64,000 nt of DNA from Cytophagaceae bacterium (GCA_947458545.1 CANGYH010000004.1:161395-225394); one strand, 5' to 3'. Shown: positions 17,651-27,165, numbered from the stretch's first letter. Program-made: numbers and translations. The notes: generated by a model from the sequence alone, not told the origin.

Positions 17651-17658
17651 TACCTTTG
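17651..17658 (+). promoter_or_regulatory. -7 element (TACCTTTG) for ettA
   Basis: An exact TACCTTTG lies 56 bases before the ettA ATG. There is no TTG at -33 spacing; upstream sequence is C/T-rich. Confidence 0.45.
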
Positions 17659-17714
17659 CAGCCTTATTTACAATTGGATGCTCGGGGGCCGCTGGCCTTG
17701 GGGCGTATCGCATC

Positions 17715-19379
17715 ATGGCAGACGAGAAGATCATTTTCTCTATGAACCGGGTCGGCAAGGTGATTCCACCTAAGCGGCAGGTTCTCAAAGACATATACCT
17801 CAGCTTCTTTTACGGAGCCAAAATCGGCGTGCTGGGCCTCAACGGCTCGGGCAAGTCCACCTTGCTCAAGCTCATTGCCGGCCGCGACAAGGACTACACC
17901 GGCGAGATCGTCTTCTCGCCCGGCTACACGGTGGGCATGCTGGAGCAAGAGCCCGAGCTGGACAAGACCAAAACGGTGATGGAGGTCGTCCGCGAGGGCG
18001 TGGCTGAGGTAACCGAGCTCATGGCCGAGTTCGAGAAAATCAACGAGGCCTTCGGCGACCCAGACGCCGACTACGACAAGCTGCTGGCCCGCCAGGGCGA
18101 GGTGCAGGAGCGCCTGGACCAACTGGACGCCTGGAACCTGGACCACAAACTGCAGCGCGCCATGGACGCCCTCCGCTGCCCGCCCGGAGACCAGATCGTG
18201 GGCGTACTCTCCGGCGGCGAAAAGCGCCGCGTGGCCCTGTGCCGCCTGTTGCTGCAAGAGCCCGACGTGCTGCTGCTAGACGAGCCCACCAACCACCTGG
18301 ATGCAGAGTCTGTAGAGTGGCTGGAGCATTTCTTGCAGGGCTATAAGGGTACTGTCATTGCGGTAACGCACGACCGTTACTTCCTCGACAACGTAGCTGG
18401 CTGGATACTGGAGCTGGACCGCGGCGAGGGTATTCCCTGGAAGGGCAACTACACCAGTTGGCTGGAGCAAAAGCAAAACCGCCTCAAGGCCGAAGAAAAA
18501 GGCGAGAGCAAGCGCCAGAAAGCCCTGGCCCGCGAGTTGGAGTGGGTACGCATGGCCCCTAAGGCCCGCCAAGCCAAGAGCAAGGCCCGCCTGGCCGCCT
18601 ACGACAAAATGCTCAGCGAAGAGTCTCGGGCGTTCGAGGAGAAGCTGGAGCTGTTCATTCCCCCCGGGCCGCGCCTGGGCAACGTCGTCATCGAGGCGCA
18701 CAACATCAGCAAGGCCTTTGGACACAAGCTGCTCTACGAGAACCTGTCGTTCTCGCTGCCACCTGCCGGGATTGTGGGCGTTATCGGGCCCAACGGTGCC
18801 GGTAAGACGACCCTGTTTAAGCTCATCACCGGGGCACTGAAGCCCGACAGCGGAGAGTTTAAGGTGGGCGAGACCGTCCAACTGGCCTATGTGGACCAGG
18901 AGCACGACGACCTGAACCCCAACCACACCGTCTTCGAGGCCATCACCGGCGGTACGGACCTGATGATGATCAGCGGGCGGCAGGTACCGAGCCGGGCATA
19001 CGTCTCGCGCTTCAACCTGAACGGGGCAGACCAGGAGAAGAAGGTGGCAGCCCTCTCTGGCGGAGAGCGTAACCGGGTACACCTGGCCATTGCCCTCAAG
19101 CAAGGGGCCAACCTGCTGCTGCTCGACGAACCGACCAACGACCTGGACGTAAACACCCTCCGCGCCCTCGAAGAGGCCGTGGAGAACTTCGCCGGCTGCG
19201 CCGTCGTCGTAAGCCACGATCGTTGGTTCTTAGACCGGGTAGCCACCCACATCCTGGCCTTTGAAGGTGACAGCCAGGTGTACTGGTTCGAGGGCAACTA
19301 CAGCGACTACGAAGAAAACCGCAAGAAGCGCCTCGGCGGCGAAGAGCCCAAGCCCGTGCGGTTTAAGAAGTTGGCGTAG
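17715..19379 (+). CDS. ettA: Energy-dependent translational throttle protein EttA (ABC-F)
   Basis: A cytosolic ABC-F ATPase that binds the ribosomal E site and gates entry into elongation according to ATP/ADP. There are two ABC cassettes in one chain: Walker [10 protein letters not shown] (near 43) and GPNGAGKTT (near 358), ABC signatures LSGGEKRR (near 166) and LSGGERNR (near 442), Walker [12 protein letters not shown] and [11 protein letters not shown]. The linker between them (about 240-315) is rich in Lys and Arg and contains [19 protein letters not shown], the ribosome-contacting region of EttA. The length of 554 matches the family (about 555). The 3' end of this gene (15 bases including the stop) is repeated exactly 1.5 kb downstream, see the direct repeats. 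Confidence 0.95.
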   Translation: MADEKIIFSMNRVGKVIPPKRQVLKDIYLSFFYGAKIGVLGLNGSGKSTLLKLIAGRDKDYTGEIVFSPGYTVGMLEQEPELDKTKTVMEVVREGVAEVTELMAEFEKINEAFGDPDADYDKLLARQGEVQERLDQLDAWNLDHKLQRAMDALRCPPGDQIVGVLSGGEKRRVALCRLLLQEPDVLLLDEPTNHLDAESVEWLEHFLQGYKGTVIAVTHDRYFLDNVAGWILELDRGEGIPWKGNYTSWLEQKQNRLKAEEKGESKRQKALARELEWVRMAPKARQAKSKARLAAYDKMLSEESRAFEEKLELFIPPGPRLGNVVIEAHNISKAFGHKLLYENLSFSLPPAGIVGVIGPNGAGKTTLFKLITGALKPDSGEFKVGETVQLAYVDQEHDDLNPNHTVFEAITGGTDLMMISGRQVPSRAYVSRFNLNGADQEKKVAALSGGERNRVHLAIALKQGANLLLLDEPTNDLDVNTLRALEEAVENFAGCAVVVSHDRWFLDRVATHILAFEGDSQVYWFEGNYSDYEENRKKRLGGEEPKPVRFKKLA

Positions 19380-19380
19380 G
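19366..19380 (+). repeat. Direct repeat, left copy, covering the ettA 3' end
   Basis: AGAAGTTGGCGTAGG spans the last four ettA codons, the stop and one further base. An identical copy lies at 20868-20882. The pair bounds a 1.5-kb AT-richer segment. Confidence 0.7.
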
Positions 19381-19388
19381 TATTTGTG

Positions 19389-19682
19389 ATGGAGGGCGTA
19401 TCGGGCCAAGAAGCCTTTTACTTTACTGCTCACTTTAAAGAGCGGCTAGAAAAACGGCTTAAGGAGCTGGGTGCGCCCTTACATCTTATACTGGAGACGG
19501 CAGCCCATCCAGAGCAAGTTCTGAAGGATGAGACTGACTCAGATCTGGTTATCCACCAGTCAAGATTTGAATTAGACGGTAAGCGGTACTTATGCAGAGT
19601 TGTGGTTAACTTCACGACAACGCCTGCCACGCTAGTGTCGTTTTACCTAACCAGCAAAACTGATAAGTACTGGAAGCTATGA
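19389..19682 (+). CDS. DUF4258-like small protein (97 aa), possible toxin of a two-gene module
   Basis: ATG 19389 is preferred over a GTG one codon upstream. The sequence has the general pattern of DUF4258 proteins: an N-terminal F-T-x-H-F-x-ERL-x-KR helix, a helix ending HPEQVLKD, then beta strands KRYLCRVVVNF and LVSFYLTSKTDKYW. The fold is related to RelE/BrnT-like small ribonuclease toxins, though catalytic residues cannot be assigned with confidence. The stop overlaps the ATG of the DUF2283 gene, so both are translated together. Toxin activity is inference; base composition is clearly more AT-rich than ettA. Confidence 0.6.
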   Translation: MEGVSGQEAFYFTAHFKERLEKRLKELGAPLHLILETAAHPEQVLKDETDSDLVIHQSRFELDGKRYLCRVVVNFTTTPATLVSFYLTSKTDKYWKL

Positions 19683-19912
19683 AAGTTACCTACGACCTGC
19701 AAGCCGACGCTTTATACATAGTGCTTAAGGAAGCGCCCGTGGCAGAAACGGATGAGCTATCGCCGGGTGTCATTGCTGACTTTGACCAAGACGGTAACAT
19801 CATTGGGTTGGAGGTTATTTCTGCCTCGAAGAGAGTAAACCTGCCCCAGAGGGTTGAACATGAGGTGATTGTCAAGGCTAATCCGCCATCAATCGGTCCT
19901 GTAGCTGCGTAG
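19679..19912 (+). CDS. DUF2283 small protein (77 aa), probable partner of the upstream gene
   Basis: The classic DUF2283 pattern is visible: MKVTYDLQADALYI at the start, then GVIADFDQDGNIIGLEVISAS in the middle. DUF2283 proteins are about 60-80 residues, of unknown biochemical function, and are often encoded directly after DUF4258 genes in a toxin-antitoxin-like layout. Here the ATG overlaps the upstream stop (ATGA). The last 15 residues are polar and probably disordered. An antitoxin role is inferred only from pairing. Confidence 0.75.
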   Translation: MKVTYDLQADALYIVLKEAPVAETDELSPGVIADFDQDGNIIGLEVISASKRVNLPQRVEHEVIVKANPPSIGPVAA

Positions 19913-20306
19913 CGTTAGGGAGACAATTTATTTGGCTCTGAAGGTGGAAGAGACCAGAGCAAGTATTTCGTTGCCTGAGTATAGCAAGGATTGTCTTTGG
20001 GTTTTGTCAGAGAATGTTGGTTTAGATGCATTTGCTAGCAGGGAACCTCTGAGCGATTTGTTAGCGCGGTAAGGCGCTTATGGCTTATGTGCTGACGTGG
20101 ATTGAGTTTTTTCTTGCCTTATTGTATTAGGAATTTATTCTTCATAGTTATACATTTGCTTCACTTTCTTCAAATTTGTGCTGTCTTAGGTTTTTGCCTC
20201 TGGTCGGCTCTGGAGGAAGCTTATTGAAGTGGAGACCAGCAACCACTTAAAAAACGGGGCAGATCCTGAAAAGCCATATGAGTAAGGAAGTAATTAGGCA
20301 AATCTG
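19913..20306. other. Gene-free AT-rich stretch inside the islet
   Basis: About 390 bases with no convincing gene. A 46-codon open stretch beginning with TTG (from about 19931) exists but has no start support and reads through no known motif. No hairpin terminator or tRNA-like fold was seen. It may be the remains of a decayed gene. Confidence 0.4.
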
Positions 20307-20684
20307 ATGGGATTACTCTCAAATTTACTTGGAAACGCAACAGAGCTTAATGTAAATGAGTTGCAGAACGAATTCTCTTCTATCCTCTGCGATGGTGAGG
20401 AGATTCAGGCGGCATTCAAAATTTTCAGAGACAAATGGGTGTTTACGAACAAGCGGCTTATTATGGTTGATGTTCAGGGCATGACAGGCTCTAAAAAGGA
20501 GTACCACAGCGTGCCTTACAAGTCTGTCACCCATTTTCTGGTAGAAACTGCTGGCACTTTCGATGGCGATTGTGAAATTCAGATATGGATTTCTGGAACG
20601 CCTACTCCGTTTAAAAAGGAGCTTAAAAAAGGCATTGATGTGATAGGACTGCAGAAAACGCTTGCGACCTTTATCTGCAAGTAA
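20307..20684 (+). CDS. Bacterial PH-domain protein (125 aa)
   Basis: A small cytosolic protein reading as a single bacterial pleckstrin-homology-like domain (bPH_1, YvbH type): DGEEIQAAFKIFRDKWVFTNKRLIMVD has the typical alternating strands with the FTNKRLI signature, followed by SVPYKSVTHFLVETAG and a C-terminal helix (IDVIGLQKTLATFIC). No membrane segment. Function of these domains in bacteria is mostly unknown. It lies alone inside the AT-rich islet between the two 15-bp direct repeats and after a gene-free 390 bases. Confidence 0.75.
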   Translation: MGLLSNLLGNATELNVNELQNEFSSILCDGEEIQAAFKIFRDKWVFTNKRLIMVDVQGMTGSKKEYHSVPYKSVTHFLVETAGTFDGDCEIQIWISGTPTPFKKELKKGIDVIGLQKTLATFICK

Positions 20685-20867
20685 TCTATTGCCTTAAGGT
20701 AAGGCTTTTGCTTCAATCGGTACCCAACCATTGTGCTTTGAGCGGTGCTAAGGCCGCTGCTGAGCATTTGACCTCTAAAGCCTGATCAATTTCCTTATTT
20801 GGAAGCGTGCAGGCGGGCCAGGCAGAGGGTAGTTGATTTGATAAAAAAGCTAAAGACTACTGTATTG

Positions 20868-20882
20868 AGAAGTTGGCGTAGG
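20868..20882 (+). repeat. Direct repeat, right copy, of the ettA 3' end
   Basis: A 15/15 exact match to 19366-19380, including the TAG in the same phase as the ettA stop. It marks the downstream edge of the AT-rich islet; sequence after it leads into the uvrA terminator. Confidence 0.7.
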
Positions 20883-20903
20883 GCCAAGGATGTACACCAT
20901 TGA

Positions 20904-20936
20904 AATGCCCGACAGGTATGCTGCCGGGCATTTTTT
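20904..20936. terminator. Hairpin terminator downstream of uvrA
   Basis: AATGCCCGACAG pairs with CTGCCGGGCATT (one A-C mismatch) around a 5-base loop, followed by six T on the plus strand. It lies between the islet (plus strand) and the uvrA stop (minus strand) and probably serves both. Confidence 0.75.
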
Positions 20937-20953
20937 GTACACAGGTTTTATGC

Positions 20954-23900
20954 CTACTTCTTGCGCCCGGGTTTGGCTTTAGCCTCTGGGGGTGCGGGGG
21001 CTTCGGTTACTTTTTTGGGGCGGCCGCGGGTGGGTTTGGCGGCGGCAGCATCGGCAGCGTCGGCGCGGGCGATGGTCTCTTCTAGCACTTGCTCTGAGCG
21101 GGTCAGCTTGCGCTCTTTGGTGGCTTTGGGCTCGCGCTTCTTCTTCTCTACGGGGATGACCGGCTCTGGCGGGCGCACGTGGCTGCCGCGCAGCTCGTCG
21201 GCCAAGAAGGGGGCTGTGATGCTTTCTGGGGCTTGGGCTACCTGCTCAGGCGTGCCCTGGGCTACAATGCGGCCGCCGGCAGCACCACCTTCGGGGCCAA
21301 GGTCTATCAGGTAGTCCGAGACCTTGATCACGTCCAGGTTGTGCTCGATGATGAGCACCGTATTGCCCTTATCTACCAGGCGTTGCAATACGCCCAGCAG
21401 GTGGCGGATGTCCTGGAAGTGGAGGCCCGTCGTGGGCTCGTCTAAGATGTAGAGCGTCTGGCCCGTGTCTCGCTTGCTCAGCTCGGTGGCCAGCTTTACC
21501 CGCTGGGCCTCGCCGCCGGAGAGGGTGGTGGCCTGCTGCCCCAGGGTGATGTAGCCCAGGCCCACCTCGGCAAGGGTCTGGATGCGGCGCACGATGGAGG
21601 GCTGGTTCTCAAAGAATGATACGGCCTGCTCTACCGTCATGTCCAGCACGTCGGCAATAGACTTGCCCTTGAAGCGGACCTCCAGCGTCTCGCGGTTGAA
21701 GCGCTTGCCTTTGCAGGTCTGGCACTGCACGTGTACATCGGGCAGAAAGTCCATCTCTATCACCTTCTGGCCACCGCCCTCGCATTCTTCGCACCGGCCG
21801 CCCTTTACGTTAAAGCTGAAGCGCCCCGGCTTGTAGCCCCGGATCTTGGCCTCTGGCAACTGGCTGAAGAGCGTGCGGATGTCCGTAAAGACGCCCGTGT
21901 AGGTGGCCGGATTGCTGCGTGGCGTGCGCCCGATGGGCGACTGGTCTACCTCAATCACCTTGTCCAGATGCTCCAGCCCGGTAATGCTGCGGTAGGGCAG
22001 TATCTCTTTGTGGCCGCGGAAGAAGTGGTTGTTCAGTATCGGGTACAGCGTGTCGTGTATGAGCGTGCTCTTGCCCGAGCCCGACACACCGGTAACGGTG
22101 GTGAGCGTCCCCAGCGGCAGGCGGAGGGTGACGTCTTTGAGGTTGTTGCCTGTGGCCCCGGCCAGCTCTAGCCAGTGGCCTGTGCCGCCTCGGCGGGCCT
22201 CGGGCAGGGCGATGGTCTCTTCTCCTTTTAGGAAACGGCTGGTGGTGCTGCCATTCTGCAAAAACGCCTCTGGCGTGCCTGCGCCTACCACCTGGCCCCC
22301 GTGGCGGCCCGCGCCGGGGCCGATGTCGAGGATGTAGTCGCTGGCCAGCATCATATCCCGGTCATGCTCGACGACGAGCACCGTATTGCCCAGGTCTCGC
22401 AGGTTTTTGAGGGCGGTAATGAGCTTGACGTTGTCGCGCTGGTGCAGGCCGATGCTGGGCTCGTCCAGAATGTAGAGCACGTTGGTGAGCTGGGTGCCAA
22501 TCTGCGTAGCCAGGCGTATGCGCTGCGCCTCCCCGCCTGAGAGGGTCTGCATGGTGCGGTCCAGGTTCAGGTAGCCCAGGCCCACTTCTACCATAAACCC
22601 GATGCGCTTGCGAATCTCTTTCAGGATTTCTTTGGCGATGAGGCGCTGGCGGGGCGAGAGGCGGTCTTGCAGGTTGCTGAACCACTGGGCCAGGGCCTCG
22701 AGGTCCATCTGGGCCAGCTCGGCTATGTTGTGGCCGTCAATCTTAAAATGCAGGCTCTCTTTTTTGAGGCGGCCGCCGCCGCACTCGGGGCAGGGCACGT
22801 AGCGGATAAAATCAGCTGCAGCCTCGGCCATCTTCTCGGTGCCCTCGTGCAGCTGGCTTTTCAGGTAGGGCACCAGGCCCTCGTACTCGGTGTCGTAGTA
22901 CCGGCCATACATCTCAGACTTTACCCGCAGCACCAGCTCTGAGCCGTGCAACAGCTCCTGCACCACCTCGGGCGGCAGGTCTTTGATGGGCTTGGAGATG
23001 CTCTGGCCGCGCTTTTTAAGCAAGGCCTGCAGCTTATGGAAGATCCACACGTCGCGCCACTCGCCCAGCGGGGCCAGCCCCCCGCGCGAGACAGACAGGG
23101 TTGCGTCTGGGATGAGCAGCTCTTCTGATATCTCCTCTACCCGGCCCAGCCCGTTGCAATGCGGGCAGGCCCCGTAAGGCGAGTTGAAGGAGAAAGCGTT
23201 GGGCGCGGGCTCATCGTAGCTCAGGCCCGTGGCCGGGTCCATAAGCGTGCGGCTAAAGTGGCGCGGCTCGGGGTTGTCTGCCACAAGGGCCGTCAGCAGG
23301 CCTTTGCCGTGTTGCAGGGCCGTCTGCACGCTTTGGGCCAGGCGGAACCTGTCGTCGCGGCTGGGCACCAGGCGGTCTATGACGATCTCGATGTCGTGGA
23401 TCTTGTACCGGTCTAGCTGCATCTTCGGCACGATGTCTTGCACCATGCCATCTACGCGCACCTTCCCAAAGCCCAGCTTGGCGATGCGGACGAATTCTTC
23501 GCGGTAATGGCCCTTGCGGCCCCGGACAACGGGGGCCAGCAGCGTGAGTTTCTGCCCGGCGTAGTCGTTGAGGATGGCTTCGATGATCTGGTCTTCGGTC
23601 TGCTTCACCATCCGGTTGCCCGTCAGGTAGCTGAAGGCCTCGCCGGCGCGGGCGTAGAGCAGGCGCAGGAAGTCGTAGATCTCCGTCACCGTGCCCACCG
23701 TGGAGCGCGGGTTGCGCGAGGTGGTCTTCTGCTCGATGCTGATAACCGGGGAGAGGCCCTCTACCTTGTCCACATCGGGCCGCTCCATCTCCCCAATAAA
23801 CCCCCGTGCATAGGCAGAGAAAGATTCCATGTACCGGCGCTGGCCCTCGGCATAGAGCGTGTCGAAGGCAAGGCTGGACTTGCCCGAGCCGGAGATACCC

Positions 23901-24034
23901 GTGATGACAACCAGCTTCCCCCGCGGCAGCTCTACCGACACATCCTTCAGGTTGTGCTCGCGCGCCCCGCGGATGCTGATGGTATCGTAGCCGGTAGCGT
24001 CGGTGCGGTGGGGTGCGTCGGGTAGTAGGGCCAT
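20954..24034 (-). CDS. uvrA: UvrABC system protein A with a basic AT-hook-bearing C-terminal tail
   Basis: The damage-recognition ATPase of nucleotide excision repair. The start at 24034 (MALLPDAPH) is chosen over an upstream ATG at 24145 because it is close to the conserved [18 protein letters not shown]. Visible are the two ABC-type ATP sites ([12 protein letters not shown] and [16 protein letters not shown]), the signature [12 protein letters not shown] and [12 protein letters not shown], Walker B YILDEP twice, and zinc-binding [17 protein letters not shown] and [17 protein letters not shown]. About 85 residues follow the usual end of UvrA: a Lys/Glu-rich stretch, an Ala-rich helix and the AT-hook core RGRPKK, ending KPGRKK. 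Family members are normally about 940-950 residues; this one is 1026. Confidence 0.95.
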   Translation of the reverse strand: MALLPDAPHRTDATGYDTISIRGAREHNLKDVSVELPRGKLVVITGISGSGKSSLAFDTLYAEGQRRYMESFSAYARGFIGEMERPDVDKVEGLSPVISIEQKTTSRNPRSTVGTVTEIYDFLRLLYARAGEAFSYLTGNRMVKQTEDQIIEAILNDYAGQKLTLLAPVVRGRKGHYREEFVRIAKLGFGKVRVDGMVQDIVPKMQLDRYKIHDIEIVIDRLVPSRDDRFRLAQSVQTALQHGKGLLTALVADNPEPRHFSRTLMDPATGLSYDEPAPNAFSFNSPYGACPHCNGLGRVEEISEELLIPDATLSVSRGGLAPLGEWRDVWIFHKLQALLKKRGQSISKPIKDLPPEVVQELLHGSELVLRVKSEMYGRYYDTEYEGLVPYLKSQLHEGTEKMAEAAADFIRYVPCPECGGGRLKKESLHFKIDGHNIAELAQMDLEALAQWFSNLQDRLSPRQRLIAKEILKEIRKRIGFMVEVGLGYLNLDRTMQTLSGGEAQRIRLATQIGTQLTNVLYILDEPSIGLHQRDNVKLITALKNLRDLGNTVLVVEHDRDMMLASDYILDIGPGAGRHGGQVVGAGTPEAFLQNGSTTSRFLKGEETIALPEARRGGTGHWLELAGATGNNLKDVTLRLPLGTLTTVTGVSGSGKSTLIHDTLYPILNNHFFRGHKEILPYRSITGLEHLDKVIEVDQSPIGRTPRSNPATYTGVFTDIRTLFSQLPEAKIRGYKPGRFSFNVKGGRCEECEGGGQKVIEMDFLPDVHVQCQTCKGKRFNRETLEVRFKGKSIADVLDMTVEQAVSFFENQPSIVRRIQTLAEVGLGYITLGQQATTLSGGEAQRVKLATELSKRDTGQTLYILDEPTTGLHFQDIRHLLGVLQRLVDKGNTVLIIEHNLDVIKVSDYLIDLGPEGGAAGGRIVAQGTPEQVAQAPESITAPFLADELRGSHVRPPEPVIPVEKKKREPKATKERKLTRSEQVLEETIARADAADAAAAKPTRGRPKKVTEAPAPPEAKAKPGRKK

Positions 24035-24210
24035 ATCCAGTACTAAACCGCGAAAGTAGGGCCGGGGTTCGGCCCGAGCCTCGGCACGAGCAAGGGCCAG
24101 CCTGCCACAATCCTGCTCGTAGGTGCTTATTTGCCGGCACAGCATTTTGTTTGGGCAGTACCGTTGTGCTTATTTGCACATAGTTTATAAGCAATTATGC
24201 ATTTAGCCGC

Positions 24211-24981
24211 ATGAATCTTGGAACGATTGGTATCCTGGGGGGGATGTACGAAGAGGTCGCCGGCTTGGTGGCCCAGATGGAAAACGTTTCCGTGCAAAAC
24301 GGTGGCCAACGTGCCTACTACCTGGGCACGCTTTGGGGGCGGCAGGTGGTGGTGGCATTCTCGCGCTGGGGCAAGACAGCAGCGGCCACGACCTGCACCC
24401 ACATGGTGTTGGCCTTCGGTATTACCGAGCTCTACTTCGTAGGCTTGTGCGGCGCTGTGGACCCCGGGCTGCAGATCGGCGATATGGTGCTGGGCACCAG
24501 CTTCTACATGCACGACATGGACGCCCGCCCGGTGCTGGCCCGCTTTGAGCTGCCGCAACTTGGCCTACAGGCGCTACCGGCAGACGCCACCCGTATTGCT
24601 ACCGCCAAGCAGGCTTTGGCCCAGATGCTTGAGATGTACGGCAGCATCCCCGGGCTTACGCCGCTGCAGGTGGAGCTTTTTAACCTGCACAAGCCAGTCT
24701 TGCACCAAGGGGCCATTGCCAGCGGAGACCGTTTTCTGGCACAGGGGGCAGACAAAGCCGCCTTGCGGCAAGCCCTGCCAGACGTGCTATGCGTAGAGAT
24801 GGAAGGCGCCGCCGTGGCCCAGGTCTGCTACGAGTACAAGCTGCCCTACACCATCGTCCGCATCGTGTCAGACACGGCCGACGATGGGTCTGAGTCTGAC
24901 TTCCTTGGCTTTAGTACGCAGATAGCGGCCCCATACGCAAAGGCCGTACTACAGCATCTGCTGCAATACGGCCAGAGGTAG
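24211..24981 (+). CDS. 5'-methylthioadenosine/S-adenosylhomocysteine nucleosidase-like phosphorylase
   Basis: It hydrolyses the N-glycosidic bond of methylthioadenosine and S-adenosylhomocysteine, recycling methionine and clearing an inhibitor of methyltransferases. Motifs: GILGGMYEEV at the N-terminus (Glu matching the catalytic E12), a GLCGAVDPGLQIGDMVLG loop, ASGDRFL (near 170), VEMEGAAVAQV (near 196) and IVSDTADD with the catalytic Asp (near 222). At 256 residues it is a little longer than the typical 230 because of an insert around residues 110-150. Other nucleoside phosphorylase-family specificities cannot be ruled out. It is divergently arranged with uvrA. Confidence 0.85.
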   Translation: MNLGTIGILGGMYEEVAGLVAQMENVSVQNGGQRAYYLGTLWGRQVVVAFSRWGKTAAATTCTHMVLAFGITELYFVGLCGAVDPGLQIGDMVLGTSFYMHDMDARPVLARFELPQLGLQALPADATRIATAKQALAQMLEMYGSIPGLTPLQVELFNLHKPVLHQGAIASGDRFLAQGADKAALRQALPDVLCVEMEGAAVAQVCYEYKLPYTIVRIVSDTADDGSESDFLGFSTQIAAPYAKAVLQHLLQYGQR

Positions 24982-25008
24982 GTTGTTTTTGTGGTTAGGG
25001 TTTGGGCT

Positions 25009-26127
25009 CTAGCGGCGTTGGGTGCCTACCCAGTCGTTCTGAAAGTCTTGTAGCTCGGTATCGGTAAACCCGTAGGCCTGCTGCACCAGGGTGATGGCCG
25101 TCTGCAGACGGGGCAGCGTCTGGGCGCTACGCGTAATAAATTGGTAGGCGCTGCCCGGGCCTGTGGCGGGCGCGCCCATCAGGGCCAGCACCTGATCTAT
25201 CTGGGCATCGCTGAGGCGGCGTTGAGCGTAGGGCAGGGTACGGTAACCGTGAGCAAAGCCGATACCTTCGGCCAGTTTGTGGAGGGCGCTGCCTTTGTCG
25301 GTAGGGGTGGGGCTGCCAGCCAGCAGCAACCGCGTCTGGTAGCAGTAGTGTATGATGGTGGCACCGGTCACCTTGTCGAGCAAGGTTTTGATGTCTGTGG
25401 CAGCCGCCTGGGCCTCGGTGGCGTTGCTGTTGCGGGTGGCGGTTTGCAGGCGGCGGAGGGCCAGGCCCATCTGGCTGTAGTAGCCGTTGCCGTCGTTCTT
25501 ATCGCGCTGGGCCAGGTAAGAGCCCAGGGCGCTGTCGGGCCGGGTATGCAAAGTGGCACTGCCCGAGCTGGGGAACGTTCGGCTCATGCCCAGCAGCCCC
25601 ATCACCTTGTCAGACGTGGCCACCGTCAGCGGTTGATCCAGCAATTGGTGGACGCGGTAGGTGAGCAGCGCCCCGAACAAGCCTTTTTCTACCACTTGCT
25701 CGGTCTCTATGCCGTAGCGGTCTAGCAAATACTGGGTGTTGTTGACCACGCCGCCAGTGCCGGCCGTGTCGCTCTCTTCAAAGCTATAGACCTGGCCCGA
25801 GGCCGCGGCCATGGTGGCCAGCCACCCCGCAGGCCCGCCGATGCGGCCGGCAAAGTAGGGCGTGGCAGCCTGGGCCACGCTGGGCGTGCCGCTGGTAAAG
25901 AGGCTTTGCAGGCGCGCGGCGTCGAGCGTATTGGCGCGGTTGCGGCCGCGGCGGGCCTCGGCCATCATCAGCACCATGCGGCGGCGTATCGCCCGCTCGT
26001 CGGTGCTGTTGGCCAGGTATTGGGTAGTGTCGTAGGCGGCGGGGCCGGTGGGGGCTGGGTCGTCTTTTTTACAGGCGGCCAGGGTGGCCAGGCCCACAAG
26101 CCCAGCCGCAAGAAGCAGGTTACGCAT
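25009..26127 (-). CDS. Lipoprotein, DUF4856-like (372 aa)
   Basis: A predicted outer-membrane lipoprotein: MRNLLLAAGLVGLATLAACKK, with Cys after an LAAC lipobox. The start at 26127 is preferred because an in-frame ATG at 26145 falls inside a -7 element. The mature part is helical and contains VEKGLFGALLTYRVHQLLDQ, resembling the segment conserved in DUF4856 proteins, and YPYAQR-like helices later. DUF4856 proteins are often encoded with iron-related outer-membrane genes, but none is adjacent here. Function unknown; family call moderate. Confidence 0.65.
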   Translation of the reverse strand: MRNLLLAAGLVGLATLAACKKDDPAPTGPAAYDTTQYLANSTDERAIRRRMVLMMAEARRGRNRANTLDAARLQSLFTSGTPSVAQAATPYFAGRIGGPAGWLATMAAASGQVYSFEESDTAGTGGVVNNTQYLLDRYGIETEQVVEKGLFGALLTYRVHQLLDQPLTVATSDKVMGLLGMSRTFPSSGSATLHTRPDSALGSYLAQRDKNDGNGYYSQMGLALRRLQTATRNSNATEAQAAATDIKTLLDKVTGATIIHYCYQTRLLLAGSPTPTDKGSALHKLAEGIGFAHGYRTLPYAQRRLSDAQIDQVLALMGAPATGPGSAYQFITRSAQTLPRLQTAITLVQQAYGFTDTELQDFQNDWVGTQRR

Positions 26128-26142
26128 AAGCAGAAAGTGGTG

Positions 26143-26150
26143 CAAATATA
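26143..26150 (-). promoter_or_regulatory. -7 element (TATATTTG) for the DUF4856-like gene
   Basis: An exact TAnnTTTG match on the minus strand, 15 bases before ATG 26127. It argues against translation starting at 26145. Confidence 0.5.
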
Positions 26151-26216
26151 GGCCTTATTTAGACCTGGTCTATATACAGATAAGATGATTTTTGTCAACC
26201 CCTGTGGCCCGGGCAT

Positions 26217-26245
26217 GCAAAAGGGCCGGTGTTGCCGGCCCTTGG
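26217..26245 (-). terminator. Hairpin terminator after the unknown gene of the helicase locus
   Basis: AAGGGCCGG (26221-26229) pairs perfectly with CCGGCCCTT (26235-26243) round a 5-base loop. On the minus strand the stem runs into TTTT. It closes the transcript of the two genes upstream on that strand. Confidence 0.75.
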
Positions 26246-26259
26246 GGGGGATGGAAAAA

Positions 26260-27165
26260 CTAAAACTCGGGGAAGACCTCTTCGAAGGCAAACTCCCAAT
26301 AGTCTGGCTTGGCCTGCCAAAGCTCCTGCGCCTTTTCTTCCGTCATGATGTTGTAGTCCCCTCGTTTATAGGACAGATCATCAAACGCTTGGCGAGCCCC
26401 TAAAGGAGTATCCGGGACCCAGTGCAGAAGTAAAGGGTTCGTTGAATAAATCTTACCGTTAACCTCAATCTTACGGAGAGTCGTTACATGCGTTTCAGGC
26501 TCGTCAAGCATGTAGTTGTAAGGGAGCGCCCCATAGTAAAGATCTTTTGCCAGATCGTCTAAGGTTTGGCCTGCCACCTTGGCTATGGGGGCAAACTCCT
26601 CTTCTAACACCTTGCCGTTGTAGGTCAGGCTATAGCCTTTAGCCGTAATCTGAAGTGTTAGGTCAACAAGGCCCAGGTTCTTTTCTTCGGCAAAATAACT
26701 GCTAGCAACTTGGTATTGCATACCCTCTCGCTTGTTGTCTTTAACCTGAATGAAGGGCAATGAATGTGCTACCAACTCACTTTTGTCGCCGCGGACTTCG
26801 CTTGGTGTTCCTTCTAGGCCAAAGTGCTTGTCTCCTACTTTGAGCACCGTTAGCCGGAGATCGCTGCCCTCGGGTAAGGGTGTAATCAGACTAGTGCTAG
26901 CAGAGCTAAGTGCTCTATAGACTCCACCTACCTGTGCAAGCCAGCCTTGGCTTACCAGTTTTTGAAGCATACAACCAGTGGCAGCCACGGGTATCATCGG
27001 AAAGAGCTGCTCTGTTACCTGGGCCGCCGTTAGCGGCCCTGCCTCTAGCAAGTGGTAGAAGACCCCAGCCGTGAATGTGTTCTGGTGCAGAACGCTTACT
27101 GCAGTGCCAGATACATAGCCCTGGAGTACAGTGCCTTTGACGGTTAAGGTTAAAGGATTTTGCAT
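26260..27165 (-). CDS. Unknown protein encoded with an SF1 helicase (301 aa)
   Basis: I do not recognise the family. The protein is soluble with no signal peptide. Residues about 28-85 look like a winged-helix DNA-binding fold: AGVFYHLLEAGPLTAAQVTE, then a helix and MLQKLVSQGWLAQVGGVYRA, as in regulators that end with a wing. The rest (90-301) is mixed alpha/beta with no catalytic pattern I can name; the end is acidic and aromatic (DYWEFAFEEVFPEF). It lies 47 bases after the helicase stop on the same strand and shares its terminator, so the two probably form an operon. It is more AT-rich than housekeeping genes nearby. It could be a DNA-targeting or regulatory subunit, which is inference. Confidence 0.6.
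   Translation of the reverse strand: MQNPLTLTVKGTVLQGYVSGTAVSVLHQNTFTAGVFYHLLEAGPLTAAQVTEQLFPMIPVAATGCMLQKLVSQGWLAQVGGVYRALSSASTSLITPLPEGSDLRLTVLKVGDKHFGLEGTPSEVRGDKSELVAHSLPFIQVKDNKREGMQYQVASSYFAEEKNLGLVDLTLQITAKGYSLTYNGKVLEEEFAPIAKVAGQTLDDLAKDLYYGALPYNYMLDEPETHVTTLRKIEVNGKIYSTNPLLLHWVPDTPLGARQAFDDLSYKRGDYNIMTEEKAQELWQAKPDYWEFAFEEVFPEF

Noticed and set aside
19931..20072. Short TTG-initiated open frame in the islet
   Set aside because: Only about 46 codons, no start signal, no recognisable sequence.
24035..24145. Extended N-terminus of UvrA
   Set aside because: The extra 37 residues do not resemble UvrA; the conserved start lies at 24034.
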